Source: Verticillium longisporum (lineage: Eukaryota > Ascomycota > Sordariomycetes > Glomerellales > Plectosphaerellaceae). Taken from it: DNA of 64,000 nucleotides. The notes beneath the pieces are model-generated. The model was not told where the DNA came from and made no database searches. It saw only the letters and a program-made list of their open reading frames with translations. The translations under genes and the position numbers were made by a program. Each line of letters starts with the position of its first letter. Positions within the stretch are counted from its first letter, which is position 1. The stretch covers positions 3,596,001-3,660,000 of the forward strand of contig JAETXT010000002.1 in assembly GCA_019188255.1 (NCBI GenBank), read 5' to 3'. Of this stretch, positions 1 through 10,907 are shown piece by piece.

Positions 1-860
1 GCCAGGAACGTCTCACACTCGGATGTGAGAGTGGCCATCTCATGGCCGAGGGTTTCGCGACTCTCTAACTCCCACTCAGCCTTGTGGCATAACTGAACTT
101 CATGGTATACAGCAGCGATAGAGTTGTACTTGCCCTGCCAGCACTTGAGCGTGACATGACCAAAGATGTCATCCTTCTTTGTAGATGGGAAGTCGTGTCT
201 CATCATCTTCTGAATCCTGCTGGGCGCATCAAGCTCGCGCAGTGGAATGTGACCGAAACGGATCGTGTAGATGCATGACGCCAACGCGAATTGTTCGCTA
301 GCTGCGCCGGCTTCAGGGAGAGAAAAATCGTCGTGAAGCTTGCAAAACGGCTCGCTGGCAACACGAAGCTGATGACCTATCGGGACCGAGCTATCAAAGT
401 CGGCCAGGCGAATCTGTTCGTCGCGGGTAAGAAGTAGGTTTGCTGGCCTCAGGTCGCCATGAGCAATCCCTAGATTTTCGAGCCAGGATAAGGCGTTCGT
501 GATTTGTCTGATCCAGCGCATGTGGACGTTTGTGGATGTCGGATGAAGTGATTGATCATCGATGCGGGCTTCCAATGTCATCTCCATCCGCTCTAAAAAT
601 ACCTTCAGGAACGATGAGAATGCATCGGACAATGTTGGGATGTGGACGCTTAATCAGAAGCTCGTAGACTTCTTTCTCTCTTGTAATCCGTTGGTCGCTC
701 TCCTCTGCTTCCTCCTGTTGCTCAGGGGCGGGATTCTGGAAGCTCGTTGGACATTTGAAAACAATGCGTGGGCTGATCGTGAAGACTTGACCCCCGCACC
801 TCTGGACAGGAAGTTGTCTGCACAAAGCGATGGAAAAGGGCTCCGAAGTGAGGCAATCAT
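1..860 (-). CDS. Fungal protein kinase-like protein, partial at left edge, two frameshifts
   Basis: The gene runs off the left edge, so the C-terminus is missing. Reading from an ATG at 858-860 gives a glycine-rich loop region (GAGGQVF), a beta-3 lysine segment (IVFKCP), EKEVYELL as the likely alphaC region, the catalytic loop HGDLRPAN and a DFD in the place of DFG (LADFDSS). HGDLRP and DFD variants are common in a large family of fungal kinase-like proteins of unknown role, so activity is not assured. The reading frame changes twice: at the C run 791-795 (one base apparently missing) and at the A run 595-599 (one extra or two missing). Both lie at homopolymers, so sequencing error is as likely as gene death. 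Phosphotransfer is inferred from the motifs only. Confidence 0.75.
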
Positions 861-1494
861 TGGACCATAAGGATGTAATCCGAAGACCAGCTGTGGAAGA
901 GGTGTCGAAAAACCCAGATGTGGGCAATCAGTGACTTTTGTGGAGCAGGCTGATAATCAGGTGCGCTGTCTTCTCCAATCGTTATTTTGTGTACTATTGC
1001 CCAGTCACCCCCCATTCACCCCCCAGCCCCCTCAGCACCCCAGCCTCTACCCCTCTTTAATGGTTAACAGGTATTGAAGAGACCCGGACATACATATAGA
1101 GTCATGCAGGCACATACATACTCTGCGCTGATCGGGATGCATCTTAGGTACTCTGAAATACATAGAAGAACCGCAAGGGGCCCGACCCATAACACCCCAG
1201 TGCGAGCTTTTTCAGCACCCACCCCAGCTTGCCCAGGTCTGACGTCTCTCTATCTGCAAGATGCCATGTTAGGCGTCTGGGCATTTCCCTATTCCCTCAC
1301 CAAGTCAACCCCGCATCACCACGGTCAGGCATTCAAACCCGTTATTACGACCTCTACCCCCAGTATTCAAAGGGACATTAAACACCAGCCCCGAATTTAC
1401 ACAAAGACATATCCAGTAAGTATACCTCTGTACTACTGAACTACTTGCCAATTCCGAGAGGCAGAACTGACTGTCCTAGTCCAAAATCAGAAAC
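861..1494. other. Intergenic, no gene recognised
   Basis: Contains a C-rich stretch near 1006-1050. A 121-codon open frame on the plus strand at 1074-1439 has no recognisable protein character. This is probably the promoter side of both flanking genes. Confidence 0.5.
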
Positions 1495-1677
1495 ATGTGC
1501 CAGAGACTGCATCCGACTGTGAAGCACGTCTGCGGACATAAGGTGGAGCAAAGGCCCTACATTCTGCAATGCGGCGAAGCGCGACAGAGACAGTCTGACT
1601 GCTCGAACCCAACCGACAACTGGAGCCAAGGCCAGTCATCCAAGAAGGACAAATGCCCAGATTGTTTGGCGAAATAG
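1495..1677 (+). CDS. Small Cys/His-rich protein (60 aa)
   Basis: A 60-residue protein with no recognised domain. It has a Cys-x-His pair early (VCGHK), further single cysteines and a terminal KDKCPDC motif, a layout suggesting zinc binding. The protein at 38918-39127 in this window has the same layout (RCNH near the N-terminus, KDSYCPDC near the C-terminus). Small proteins of this kind are widespread hypothetical proteins in ascomycetes. The context before the ATG (AGAAACATG) is acceptable for a fungal start. No signal peptide or membrane segment is visible. The function is unknown, and an isolated short ORF of this size could also be chance. The shared CPDC ending is the main argument for a real gene. 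Confidence 0.5.
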   Translation: MCQRLHPTVKHVCGHKVEQRPYILQCGEARQRQSDCSNPTDNWSQGQSSKKDKCPDCLAK

Positions 1678-2086
1678 ATTGGGATGTGGAGACATTCATT
1701 AAGAGAGGAAGTTGTTTATGCTCATGGCTGTACACAGGACGAGAAACTCAACATGGACACTTAACCGACTATAAGGATGTCCGACTTCTGTTAGTGTTGA
1801 CCTTGGTTTATAATATCGCGAGTTGATAAGGAAGAGCCTAGGTCCTTCTCTCTCCATTAGGCCGGTAGAAACGTCACTCAAGACTAACAGGAAAATACGA
1901 ATAGTAACGCTGAAGCGTGCAATCCTCACTCGACCATACCTTGTTCGTGGTTGAGGTCCCATCCAGGCTGGCCCCTTTGCGATGCTTCTGTGGGAACGAG
2001 AAACTGAAAATGGGTCTTAAGGCTATAACGATCCTCTGGGGTCCCGAATGTTATTCATATAATGCTTAGCTGTTCCTCTTGCCTTC
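1678..2086. other. Intergenic, nothing recognised
   Basis: No coding character seen. The right part is probably the 3' flank of the decayed SUR7-like gene. Confidence 0.4.
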
Positions 2087-2902
2087 CTAACCGTAGCGAG
2101 TCCTGCGACTCCGGCCAGGCGCGCAATAGCAGATTGTAAACATCCAAAAGAAGCCAGCACCGAGGGCGCAGGCCGCCGACATCTAACCCAGAGCGAGGAA
2201 GGTCGTGTTGAGGCTGGCGCTGACACTATACAATTCGGCCGTCCCCTCAACCGCGCTAACCGTCATAACCGCTACAGCAGTTGACAGCGAGATAGGTATG
2301 ACGACCGCGACGGAGACAACCTGTGCGACTAGGAACGTGAAACACGACATGACGCGGGTGGATTTGGCAAATACGCTAAAGACGAGGGATAGAGCGAGGG
2401 TGACGAAAGTAATGATGTAAAAAACTTGTGTCCACCGGACCACTTTCTGGAAGAACTGAAGTGACTCTGTCATATCTTGCGGAAGCTTAACTTGGCGGCC
2501 GTTGATACTTGAGAGGGTGGTATTGAGTTGGTTGGAAGCCTAGTCGAAACTAAGGTTGAAGCATCTACGCTCGTTATCGTTTCTAGAGGCATAGTAGCCC
2601 TAAAGAGAAACGTTATAGACGTTGTTAAGGCCGAATAAAGAAGCAGTGCTATTGGTGTTGTGGCCGCTGCTAGCAGCGTCTATAATCTTTTGACTATGAA
2701 CGAGTAGTTCCGCGCAGCGAGATGCTTGAGCAGTGACGACCTTAAAGTCGTCGAGGTTAATTGTAAGCTTAGTAGTATTAATGCGGAAGATATATAATTC
2801 CTTGTTTATAGCGCTACTAAAATAAGCGGCGAGGAGCAGGATAAGGGAGCCGGTAGAAAGAATGAAAGGGAGGGCTATATAGAAAACACGGCCAGCACCT
2901 AT
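2087..2902 (-). pseudogene. SUR7/PalI-type membrane protein, RIP-like decay
   Basis: One minus-strand frame can be read through about 270 codons. It starts with a hydrophobic segment (FYIALPFILSTGSLILLLAA), then a Cys-containing extracellular loop with candidate Asn-glycosylation sites. Three further hydrophobic segments follow (YIITFVTLALSLVFSVF; FLVAQVVSVAVVIPISLS; ACALGAGFFWMFTICYC). This four-span layout with a Cys loop is that of the SUR7/PalI family of fungal plasma-membrane (eisosome or pH-sensing) proteins. The frame is interrupted by TAG at 2600-2602, 2540-2542 and 2183-2185, each where Trp (TGG) would fit. The likely start codon is ATA followed by G (2900-2902). All four are TpG to TpA changes, as expected from repeat-induced point mutation. 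No indels are needed. The gene is inferred to be dead. Confidence 0.72.
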
Positions 2903-3466
2903 CGTGTCGGTCGCAGGATGTGTCGATGTAACTAGCGACGGCGCAGATTGCTAGAAAGCAGCTAACTCATGAATAGTGATAGTAGCAGGTGAACGGGGAA
3001 GACTCCTATACCTACCGATGTCTTCTGATCTATGGACCCTGAAAGTCGTAAGAGAGAAACGTGAGTTAGTCTGTACTGAAGACGTTCATGATGAGGAGCT
3101 CAGGACCAAGTCTAGGGCTCAGAGGGATGGAGTTGACTAAGAAAACGGGCTGCCGTGCAAGAAGCTGACACCCCGTTAACGCTATATTATTCTATAACTA
3201 AGGAAGGATTGACTAGTAAACAGCCCCCTGTTTATAGAAAACAGGAAACGGTATTTAAATAACCAGGAATTAGCTAACTAGTAAGAACTCGCCGGGGCCT
3301 GCGCAGTTAACCAGGAAACAAATGAGACCTGGAGCCACTAGTACCTAGTACCCTTCCCGTAAGAATAAGGTGCTAACAATACCATGAGTCATGCGCTTGA
3401 AAATGGGGTAGCTACGATGGAATTTACTTAGATAAAGTGTACTAGTATGGCACCCGCCTACCCAAT
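2903..3466. other. Non-coding, TA-rich decayed stretch
   Basis: Rich in TA dinucleotides and short TAG/CTA/TAA words on both strands, like the neighbouring pseudogene, and without open frames. Probably a continuation of the RIP-affected segment. Confidence 0.45.
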
Positions 3467-3560
3467 CACGACGATAGGTGACCCCAAAACTGAGCTTTAT
3501 AAGGGCCGGATCAGTAGTTGGGTGGGTGACCACCAGCGAATACCTGGTGTTGTATGTTTT
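3467..3560 (+). rRNA. 5S rRNA gene fragment (3' half well kept)
   Basis: Positions 3511-3560 match the conserved 3' half of fungal 5S rRNA: GTAGTTGGGTGGGTGACC, CACCAGCGAAT, then TGTTGTATG followed by a TTTT tract (3557-3560) usable as a Pol III stop. The 5' part is much less like 5S: an ACGAC-ATAGG-like piece and AAAAC are present, but about 25 nt of the expected 5' domain are absent. 5S genes are dispersed singly in filamentous ascomycetes, and truncated or mutated copies are common. I treat this as a relic, or a short element derived from 5S, rather than a working gene. The minus-strand open frame across it is a shadow. Confidence 0.75.
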
Positions 3561-4270
3561 GAACACTTGTCTTTTTGTTTTCTTGGACTATCGAGGAAGG
3601 CAGAGGTGGTGGGGGATGAGTGGAGTGCTCTCTTATGCCTCTTCACTTTCTGGGTTTTGAAGGAAATGGAAAAGAAGGAACGGGAGAAAGGCAGAAGGTA
3701 GGAAGGCAGATTGTCTGTTCATTGTCCTCAAAGGGCTATCTATCCATAACTTCCGTTCAAAGCCAACGCTCTAGAATAATCACAAAACCCACCAACTCCA
3801 GACCGTCCTTCGAGAGCCAAAATGTTTCCCTGGCATGAATGTCTCCCGCAATGCACCCCTGGCCCGTCCGTTTGGCCCCTTGCTGGGGATGATGCCAAGA
3901 TACAAAGAGGCCCGAACCCCAATCCCAAAATCATAACCTAACGCCCTGCATAAAAAATCAAATGATCAAGATCCTGACGAGATAGAATCAAAAAGAGAAC
4001 GGCAGCCCTCAGCTTGCAAACGAAACTGGTAGCCTCTACCAAGAGAAAGTTGGCCGAGGTTGAACTGCTGATGTGAGAAAGGGGTATAGTGGCGAAGCGA
4101 AAGATATGGTCGTGTATGTTTTTTTTTTTCTTTTCTAGCGCCAGAGAAGAAAGACTTTTTGTCATCTGTTTCGATGAACCCGTTCTGTGCATCGCAGTTG
4201 GATAGCCCGTACTTTCATATGGAAAACTCCGTCTGCGTTGTGTCCGGACGCTCATCTCCAGGCTAAGAAG
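3561..4270. other. Intergenic, 3' flank of the 523-aa gene
   Basis: No gene recognised. An 11-base T run near 4120 and AT-rich sequence beyond the stop at 4271 fit a 3' untranslated region. Confidence 0.4.
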
Positions 4271-5841
4271 CTACTGACGCTTCGATTTGAGCAGTAGCGA
4301 CTTGAACCACAAGGTAAAGGTTGTCCACGCGCTTTGGGTCTTGCGTTTAGCAGTACGGCCACGCGGTGGCGTCTCAAATGCCACACCCTGTGCCGCGACG
4401 CTCGCATAACCGCGGGTTGCAAACGTGGGCACGCTCTTCTCCGACATGGCATGCTGGCTCGTGACAGGGGACAGGCTCGCGCCATGAGAAGCAGCGGCAG
4501 TCTTCTTCCTCGTGCGCCGACGTTCCTCTGAAGACCGGGCTCTGCGTGGGAGCTCCTTGAACTCGGCAAAGCTAGCATCGGCATAGGTGGACGCAACAGC
4601 AGTATCACTGCGGATGAAAGTATGGTCGTCAAGTCCGTCGTCGAGAGCGGCGGCACGAGCCTTGATGAGAGCCTCGGCAGCGGCCTCTACCTGCTGATCC
4701 CGGGCGTCTGACTCGGTGCGGTGATGGTCGCCGCGCGCGCGTCGTTTTTGCTCCTTCTCATCGCGTTTCTGCTGCTTCGCACGCTCCTTGTCTTGCCATT
4801 TTTGACGCTCGATGCGAATGCGCTCCTGATGATAATCCGAGCCAAGCTCAGAGCGAGAGCGTAAGCGAAAGCCCTCGAGCGAAGTACGTAAACCCATGGC
4901 AGAGGCTGATGTGGAGAGTGAGATGGGAGAGGTCGCTGTAAACGAGTGAGGAGAGAAGGCGGGCGTGCTGCTAGAAGGCGGCGAAGTAGCTAGGGACAAT
5001 GCGCCGGGCGAGTCGTAGGACTCGGAGAGAAGGTTGAGATCAGAGGTGCTCGAGACATTGGCCAGGCGAGACCCTCCCGATGCGGAGGTGGAGCGGTTCG
5101 AGGTGTTGATGCGGAGGGGGTTCTGGTTGACGTCGGAGAGGGAGGATGTGCGCTGGCTGGCGAGCGAGGGGCGTCTGGGGCTACTGTTGCTCGTGTTGGC
5201 GGCTGTGTTGGTATTGGCGGCGTAGATGTTAAGGTTATTTTGCGAGAGCGAGCGCGACTGAGGCTGAAGGCCATTGGCAGGGTGGTTATAGCTGTAGCTG
5301 GGGTCGAAGTCCAGGTCCTCATCCTCCGTGATCGTCGGTGAGTAGTCGCGAGGGTTGTTGTTGCCCTGCTGTGTGGGCTGGTCCAGGCTGGCGAGAGAGT
5401 TGGCGTAAGAGAGGGGCGGCGTCGAGGTCCGCGGGGTCTGCTGAAAGGGGTGAACAAAGCTGCCGCTGCGATAGCCTCCGGGCCCGCTGCCGCTACTCGT
5501 GGCGATGCTTGCGTGTGAGGCACCGCTCGTGGACCGGGCATGCGAGTACTTGGATCGCGTATTCGCGCTGCTGGTGTTGGCGTAGCTGCTGTTGTCGAGC
5601 TCGGTGGTTGATGTGGTGAAGCTCACATCACGCTCACGGCCGGCACCCCGCCCCAACCGTGGCTGCCATAGTGTATTTGCTCCTCCCAGGTGCGGTCAAT
5701 GTCAAGAGAGCTCTTCGCCGACTGAGTGCCCACCTTCTTAAGGATGGGTTTGACGACAGCCTTGCTGCGTGACTTGGTCAACTTGGCAGGTGCGGTGCCA
5801 GCCAAGTCGGCATACGACTCGACCACGGCCATGCCCTTCAT
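4271..5841 (-). CDS. Conserved fungal hypothetical protein (523 aa after frame correction)
   Basis: Start chosen at ATG 5839-5841. The protein has a basic conserved N-terminus (AKLTKSRSKAVVKPILKK, residues about 19-37) and a long Ser/Thr/Pro-rich disordered region (FVHPFQQTPRTSTPPLSYAN). A charged, probably helical stretch follows (RIERQKWQDKERAKQQKRDE), and the end is Lys/Arg-rich with a Trp/Phe segment (AWTTFTLWFKSLLLKSKRQ). The frame changes between HYGSHGWGG and GRERDVSF. One extra base in the C runs at 5646-5654 (plus strand) would join the two parts, and no plausible intron does so, because the only GT-AG pairs giving the right phase are 14-47 nt. The layout resembles uncharacterised filamentous-fungus proteins that I recall only loosely. 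The terminal amphipathic basic helix could bind membrane. Function unknown. Confidence 0.7.
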
Positions 5842-6411
5842 GTTGTTGTGCCTGTTCTGAATGCTGTGCGTACGCTGTCTCGCTGTGCCGGGGGCAGTGG
5901 GTTGAATGTGGGTGGACGGGTGACGTCCAGGTGTTGACACGGGGCGAGAGCTAGGACTTGGCACAGGGCACAGGCGTCTGGCCTTTCGAATACATTGGAG
6001 GTTGTCGCGGCAGAGAAGTGTGTTGCGTAATGTAGACTGGGTTTTTGGTGTTTCGGGTTTGGGTTCGGCGGAGTTGTTTGGTGTTTTGACGTTTTGCCTG
6101 TCAATGGGAGGGGGTGGTAGCGCGAGACGCAATATGGGGTGAAATCTGGGGTCGATCGATCGAACGATGTAGTGTGTGCCGGAACGCCGTGTGCGTCTGC
6201 GTATGCGTTTGCGTACCGATAGCAGTTGCTGCTTTTGTTGTCGGTGTTGAAGGGCTGTCTTTTGCCTGGTCGAGCACAAAGACGGAGAGACCTGGTGGTT
6301 GTAGAGCAGAGGATCAGAGTAGGAGGGGAGGAGGTAGGAAGGAAAGGAAGAGGCGGAAGAGAGATGGAGGTTGCCCCGTCGGGAAGGATGGCATGCACCT
6401 CACCAGCCAAC

Positions 6412-6436
6412 CGAGCGAGCGAGCGAGCAAGCAAGC
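6412..6436. repeat. (GCGA/GCAA)n microsatellite
   Basis: Four-base repeat GAGC/AAGC, about six copies, in the promoter region of the 523-aa gene. Confidence 0.8.
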
Positions 6437-6537
6437 GGAGAGAACAGGCGGGCTGAGATGGGGTTACTGGGCACTACGAATAGGTACTACCAGGGTACTA
6501 GGTGCGAGGTACTAGGTAGGTGCCAGGGGACTAGGGA

Positions 6538-6574
6538 CTAGGGGGGAGGGGGGAGGGGGGAGGAGGTGGGGAGC
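6538..6574. repeat. G-rich tract, possible quadruplex
   Basis: At least four closely spaced runs of four to seven Gs separated by single A or short spacers. The spacing fits an intramolecular G-quadruplex on the plus strand, about 700 bp upstream of the 523-aa gene start. Confidence 0.6.
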
Positions 6575-7765
6575 AGCGCGCTCAGAGAGCAAGAGAGTCA
6601 AGAAGGGAGATGGAGGGTACGACGACACCAAGGACACCCACCTACCGCAATGTCGGGTAGTGCGGGCGCGGCGGTGCTGCGGGACCTTCTCCGCTGAGCG
6701 CTGCGAGGAAGGTGCCAAGAAGGTGCCTCGCCTGTGTGCTTCCTTCCTGCTTGCGAGGCTTTGGGCTGCGTGCTGCAAGCAGATTCTGGTCCCTCTTTCC
6801 TCCTCCTCCTCCTCTTCCTCGGTGGCTGACTCTAAGGTATGTGTCGTGCGTGGCCCTTTCCCTCTCGATCTCGTTTTCCCTGACAACGCAGCGCAGGCCG
6901 CCGAGGATCGGTTGGCTTGGCAGGAGGAAAGCAGCGATGGATGGCAGGAGCGACACGACACGGCGGGCACGACACAGGCAAGACAGGCAGGCAACACTGG
7001 CAGGGCCGGCGCAGAAGCAGATCAGTGCTTCCGGTGGTGGAGCGGTGGCACGTGGGGGGGAGATTGCTGGGGAGATCGTGGGAGGGTCTCAGCATGGGAA
7101 AGGCGAGGGTCTCACTGGATTGACAGCATCGACTGGAATGACAGCCCGTCGCCCATTTCGCTTTCGTCTAGGCCATCATTTCCATGTTGGGGAGGCCTGC
7201 CACTCACCTTGCACCCGTACAACTCGAGCTACCCGTTACCGTGACCCGCGTCCCGTCTTCGTCTGCATCAGATTGAAATCAGCATCGCGAACATGACGCG
7301 CGCGACCAGCCTGCCGCTGGGTCAGACCAAGGCATGATACAGCACAGCACGGCTCATCAGCATCATCTTCATCTCCATCCTGGAAGACCAGGAGAAGCCG
7401 CTCCTCATCCCTGCACTGATCCCCGCCGGTGACGTCAACCGTCAAACATTAGGCGCCGCCAGGACCACCAAGTGAACCCCAGATTAATGACTGATCGCCA
7501 ATTCAGAAACACACAGTTTGCCATCCTTCACTACCAAGACTACTCTTTCACATCATCATCTGCTTGGGTACCCATCTTTATTTTTTTTTTTCTTCCGTCC
7601 GTGTTCGCTTGCCGACGACACCGAGTTGTGGGCCAGCCACGCTCGCAAGTGATCATGCCACCCAAAGTGCGCCGACTCGGCGCCGCGCGACGAGCCCGAG
7701 CCAAGCGTTCATAGTGCGAATGCCCTCGCCCTCGCCTCTGCTGCGCGCCATTTGCCCCCTCACTG

Positions 7766-7779
7766 CCCCCCCCCCCCCC
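7766..7779. repeat. C14 homopolymer
   Basis: Run of 14 C; length is unreliable in any assembly. Confidence 0.85.
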
Positions 7780-8183
7780 TTCTCGCTTTGTCCATTCGCC
7801 CTCAGCTTCGTCCGCCGCTCAGCCATTATTCTACTGCCCCTCCGTGGGCCTCTTTCCCCGTCGCGCATCTGGTGCCCGATGCAAACCTCCCCGCGATTCA
7901 TACATTGCATGAGATTCCTCAGCGTTGTGGCGCATGTCTCTCCATGTGTACTTCTTCTTCTGCTTCTCACACTGGCCCGCTGCTCTGCTGGCCACTGCTG
8001 GGCTACGCACGTTACGACTCCCGCGCGCAGCCTGTCAGGCCTATTGAGCAAACGGAAGAGTTGGTCTGCACCCTGCAATCCCGCAGCACACCGCCCCTCA
8101 AGACGTGCACCCAATGTAAGCAACAGGGCCGCAAGAGACACCACGGCGGAAAAAGCCATGTCTCAGGCGTTGTGCGTTCTGCA

Positions 8184-8206
8184 GTGTGTGTGTGTGTGTG
8201 TGTGTC
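8184..8206. repeat. (GT)n microsatellite
   Basis: About eleven GT units. Confidence 0.9.
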
Positions 8207-10103
8207 TGCCTGCATCATCGCGGATCCCCCAGCCACAGCGCGCCGTCCGCTTGGTGCCTGTCTGGCTGACAGAATGGCAGCCAGACGGCCACCAGAGTGG
8301 ACAAAGAAGAAGGGGTCGTGGTGGTGGTGATGATTTGTTGACGCGAAAAAGAGACCAAGCCGCCAAGGGTTCATCCAGGAAAAGGCTCCCCGGCCAAGGC
8401 CAAGGCCAGGCCACCACCAACAACACGGGTCCGACCCTCTAGTCCAGTGGATGATTGACCGATCGAGTGACGACAAATGACTGACAACCTGGCAACAGCC
8501 CAGAGACGAGCGAACCGTATACTCGTACGTACCATTCTACCAAATGTAACATACATGGACAGTCAACACAACCCCGGCCCATCTATCCCGACCCGGCGAT
8601 GACATGACAATGCCAGATAGGTACCCGCATAGGCATTCACCTCGTGCCGTCACAACAAACGTCGATGGCCCATTCAATCTGCGATCCAACATCTTGAGTC
8701 ATCGTCCCGAAGTGAGCATCAAACCACGCACTCTCTAGTGCCAGTAGTCTCTGGCATGATTCTCTGGCATGATTGCCGAATCCTCTTTGCCAGATGCACC
8801 GAAAAGCCTCAGGTCCTGGACAGGCTGTACCATGTACCGACCGAAAACAGCGAGCGGCCCAAGATCCCGTCACCGACAGCAATCTACATTCCAATCTCAC
8901 TGTCACATCACATTCCTCTACCCCGCCATCCGCACATGACCTTGTACCTCCGCCGTGCAGCGACCATACAGGTGGCGGCGGCAATCCTATCCTCAGCTAT
9001 CTGCCTTGTTGGGGGGATGGGGGGGGGGGTAAGGGTGGCCATCCAGGCGGTCAGGACTGGCTGGCCTCGCTTCTCGTCTGAAGCCGACCCGTACATACCA
9101 GTTCCATCGCTCCAGTCACAGTCCGTCCTCGTATGCCCGTACCGCATCTACGTCGTCTGCTCCATTTGGTCAATCCTCCCACATCCCCGACGTCTCCGAA
9201 GCTGGAACCTCAGCCCTCTGCGCGAATGACACGACATCCTCCAGCCCGTCGAAGAACGAGTGAGTTGGCGCAAGAGAAAAGCGAGAAATCAATGTCAGAA
9301 GAGAAGCAACCATTAATCCCCGCAAACTAATCATCATTCCGTCCAAACTCTGTTTCCCTGACTTGCGGCTACCCCTCGATCCAGGCCAAACGCGGCTGAG
9401 GCCACGAAGTCTGCCCCTCTCTCTTGCGAGCTTGCACCTTGGAGAGGCCGCCCGGCGACACCGGCGCCGGTGCACCAGCTAATGCCTAGGCCAGGACAGC
9501 CCGCGCGGACAGGCACACACCTAAATCGACACGAGTGCCATCGCACAGCAGACGACCGCTCGCCGAGGGTAGCGCCGATAGGCAGAGCTAGCAGCCAGGT
9601 TTGGTCTAACGCGCTGCTCTCCCGCGGCACCGGCAGCGCCCCGGTTGCTTTGGGGGAGTGGGTTGCTGAGGGTCGCTGGGTGCGACGCTTGCCTGGGAAT
9701 GCCTGGCGCCGCCTTCGCCATGGCGGGTGGCCGGACCTGCGTCTTGGCTTGTGATTGCTGCTTCTGACAACGGAAGGGATGGCTTATCTAATCGACTTGG
9801 GTTAGGGTTAGCAGTGACAGGTTCAGGGTATTGTACGCGACTGCTTCAGATCTACCATATGTTGCATGGCTCTGGGGCCTGCATGACATATGCCTCAGTA
9901 AATTCGGACAGAGATCTTAGGAATGTCGTCGTTCCTGCACATTTACCCTCGTCTAACCATATTCAGGAGATGAGCTTGAATGACCAGTCGTCCTCGTTTT
10001 GTAACTTGAATCTGGTTCTCGGTGTGCATCCTAATCGTCAGTGGGATAGAACGTTTCGAAAGCATCATATCTGAAGGAGAAGCTCCATAGTTCTCTTAGT
10101 GAT

Positions 10104-10907
10104 TTAAGAGGTTTTTTGGCAACTACAGTTTCTACAGAGATGTTTTTGCAAGCACTGCTCAACGTACGGCAAGTACTGACAAGTAGGCTGTTCGTCATAT
10201 GCAAGATATAAGCTGCCGTCAGCAGACACCCGAGACCACACCTTGTACATAACTCCCGAATACCCTGAGAAGCTCTCGAGATCTGCGTATGGAATGCCGA
10301 GAGAGTTGTGATTCTTGGCCGAGTTACAACTGGCCTCGCTATGGAGCTCAGCGACTACGATCATGGAACTGCATCTTGGTTCTATTTGTTCTGTCTCTAG
10401 TGCCAGGTTATTTCCTCTGACAGAGCTCAGTCGTAATGGCAGCGAATAGCTCTCCCGCAGCACACATCGCAGTCGATCCATGGCAGTGATTTCACAGTGT
10501 ATGTACATTGTGGTCTTCTGCAGCTCCTGCACTCTGATTCATCTATTGCATATCCTCAATGCCTCTACAAAGCTGTGCCGGTACCTCCTAGGGCGACCCT
10601 TGATGCGGACCGCTTCAGAGTTTGCTGCAGACTCCCTGATATCCGTCGACTCAATAGCGTTCGTGCTCAGGCCTGTGAGCACTGCCACGTCCGAGTATCA
10701 CGTTGCTGGCTCTCCGGCCACGGCTTCTGTGGCTGCCTCGCCCAGTAACACTCTGATATCGGAGTATGAGCCGGAAGGATCTGAAAAGCAAGATGAAAAG
10801 TATCCCGGCGGCTCGCCATCCATGCTTATAAGCTCATCTACAGTTGTCGTGCGCAGAGCTTGCAGTAGAGTTGGAGATTTATACAGATATCTCTCGATTA
10901 GTGGTGA
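10104..10907 (-). pseudogene. Decayed frame of unknown identity
   Basis: A single minus-strand frame runs for 267 codons with only two internal stops, both TGA (10698-10700 and 10539-10541), each fitting a CGA arginine codon changed by a CpG transition. The translation looks protein-like (DELISMDGEPPGYFSS; EAVRIKGRPRRYRHSFVEAL; GSLYLAYDEQPT) but matches no family I know. The frame is closed by a further TGA at 10908-10910 and has no clear start. It may be a relic, or exons of a gene whose introns I have not resolved. Confidence 0.3.

Larger units (their letters stand above)
5842..10103. other. Long intergenic region without a recognisable gene
   Basis: About 4.3 kb, GC-normal and full of low-complexity tracts. 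It holds the promoter and leader of the 523-aa gene (pyrimidine-rich when read from the minus strand). Open frames of up to 292 codons exist at 6660-8442, but they are built on simple repeats and lack protein-like character. I see no domain, intron pattern or RNA gene. Confidence 0.45.

Noticed and set aside
5630..5700. Possible intron joining the two frames of the 523-aa gene
   Set aside because: GT-AG pairs with the right phase would be 14-47 nt long and would remove or break a stretch that looks coding; a single missing base explains the break better.
7654..7713. Micro-ORF MPPKVRRLGAARRARAKRS
   Set aside because: Nineteen basic residues only, no leader, no related copy in the window.
6660..8442. 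Long plus-strand frames of 192-292 codons
   Set aside because: They run through simple repeats (CCT, C14, GT) and overlap equally long frames on the other strand, with no domain, intron or leader evidence.
9798..9811. Telomere-like GGGTTAGGGTTAG
   Set aside because: Only about two units; too short to call an interstitial telomere or a breakpoint.
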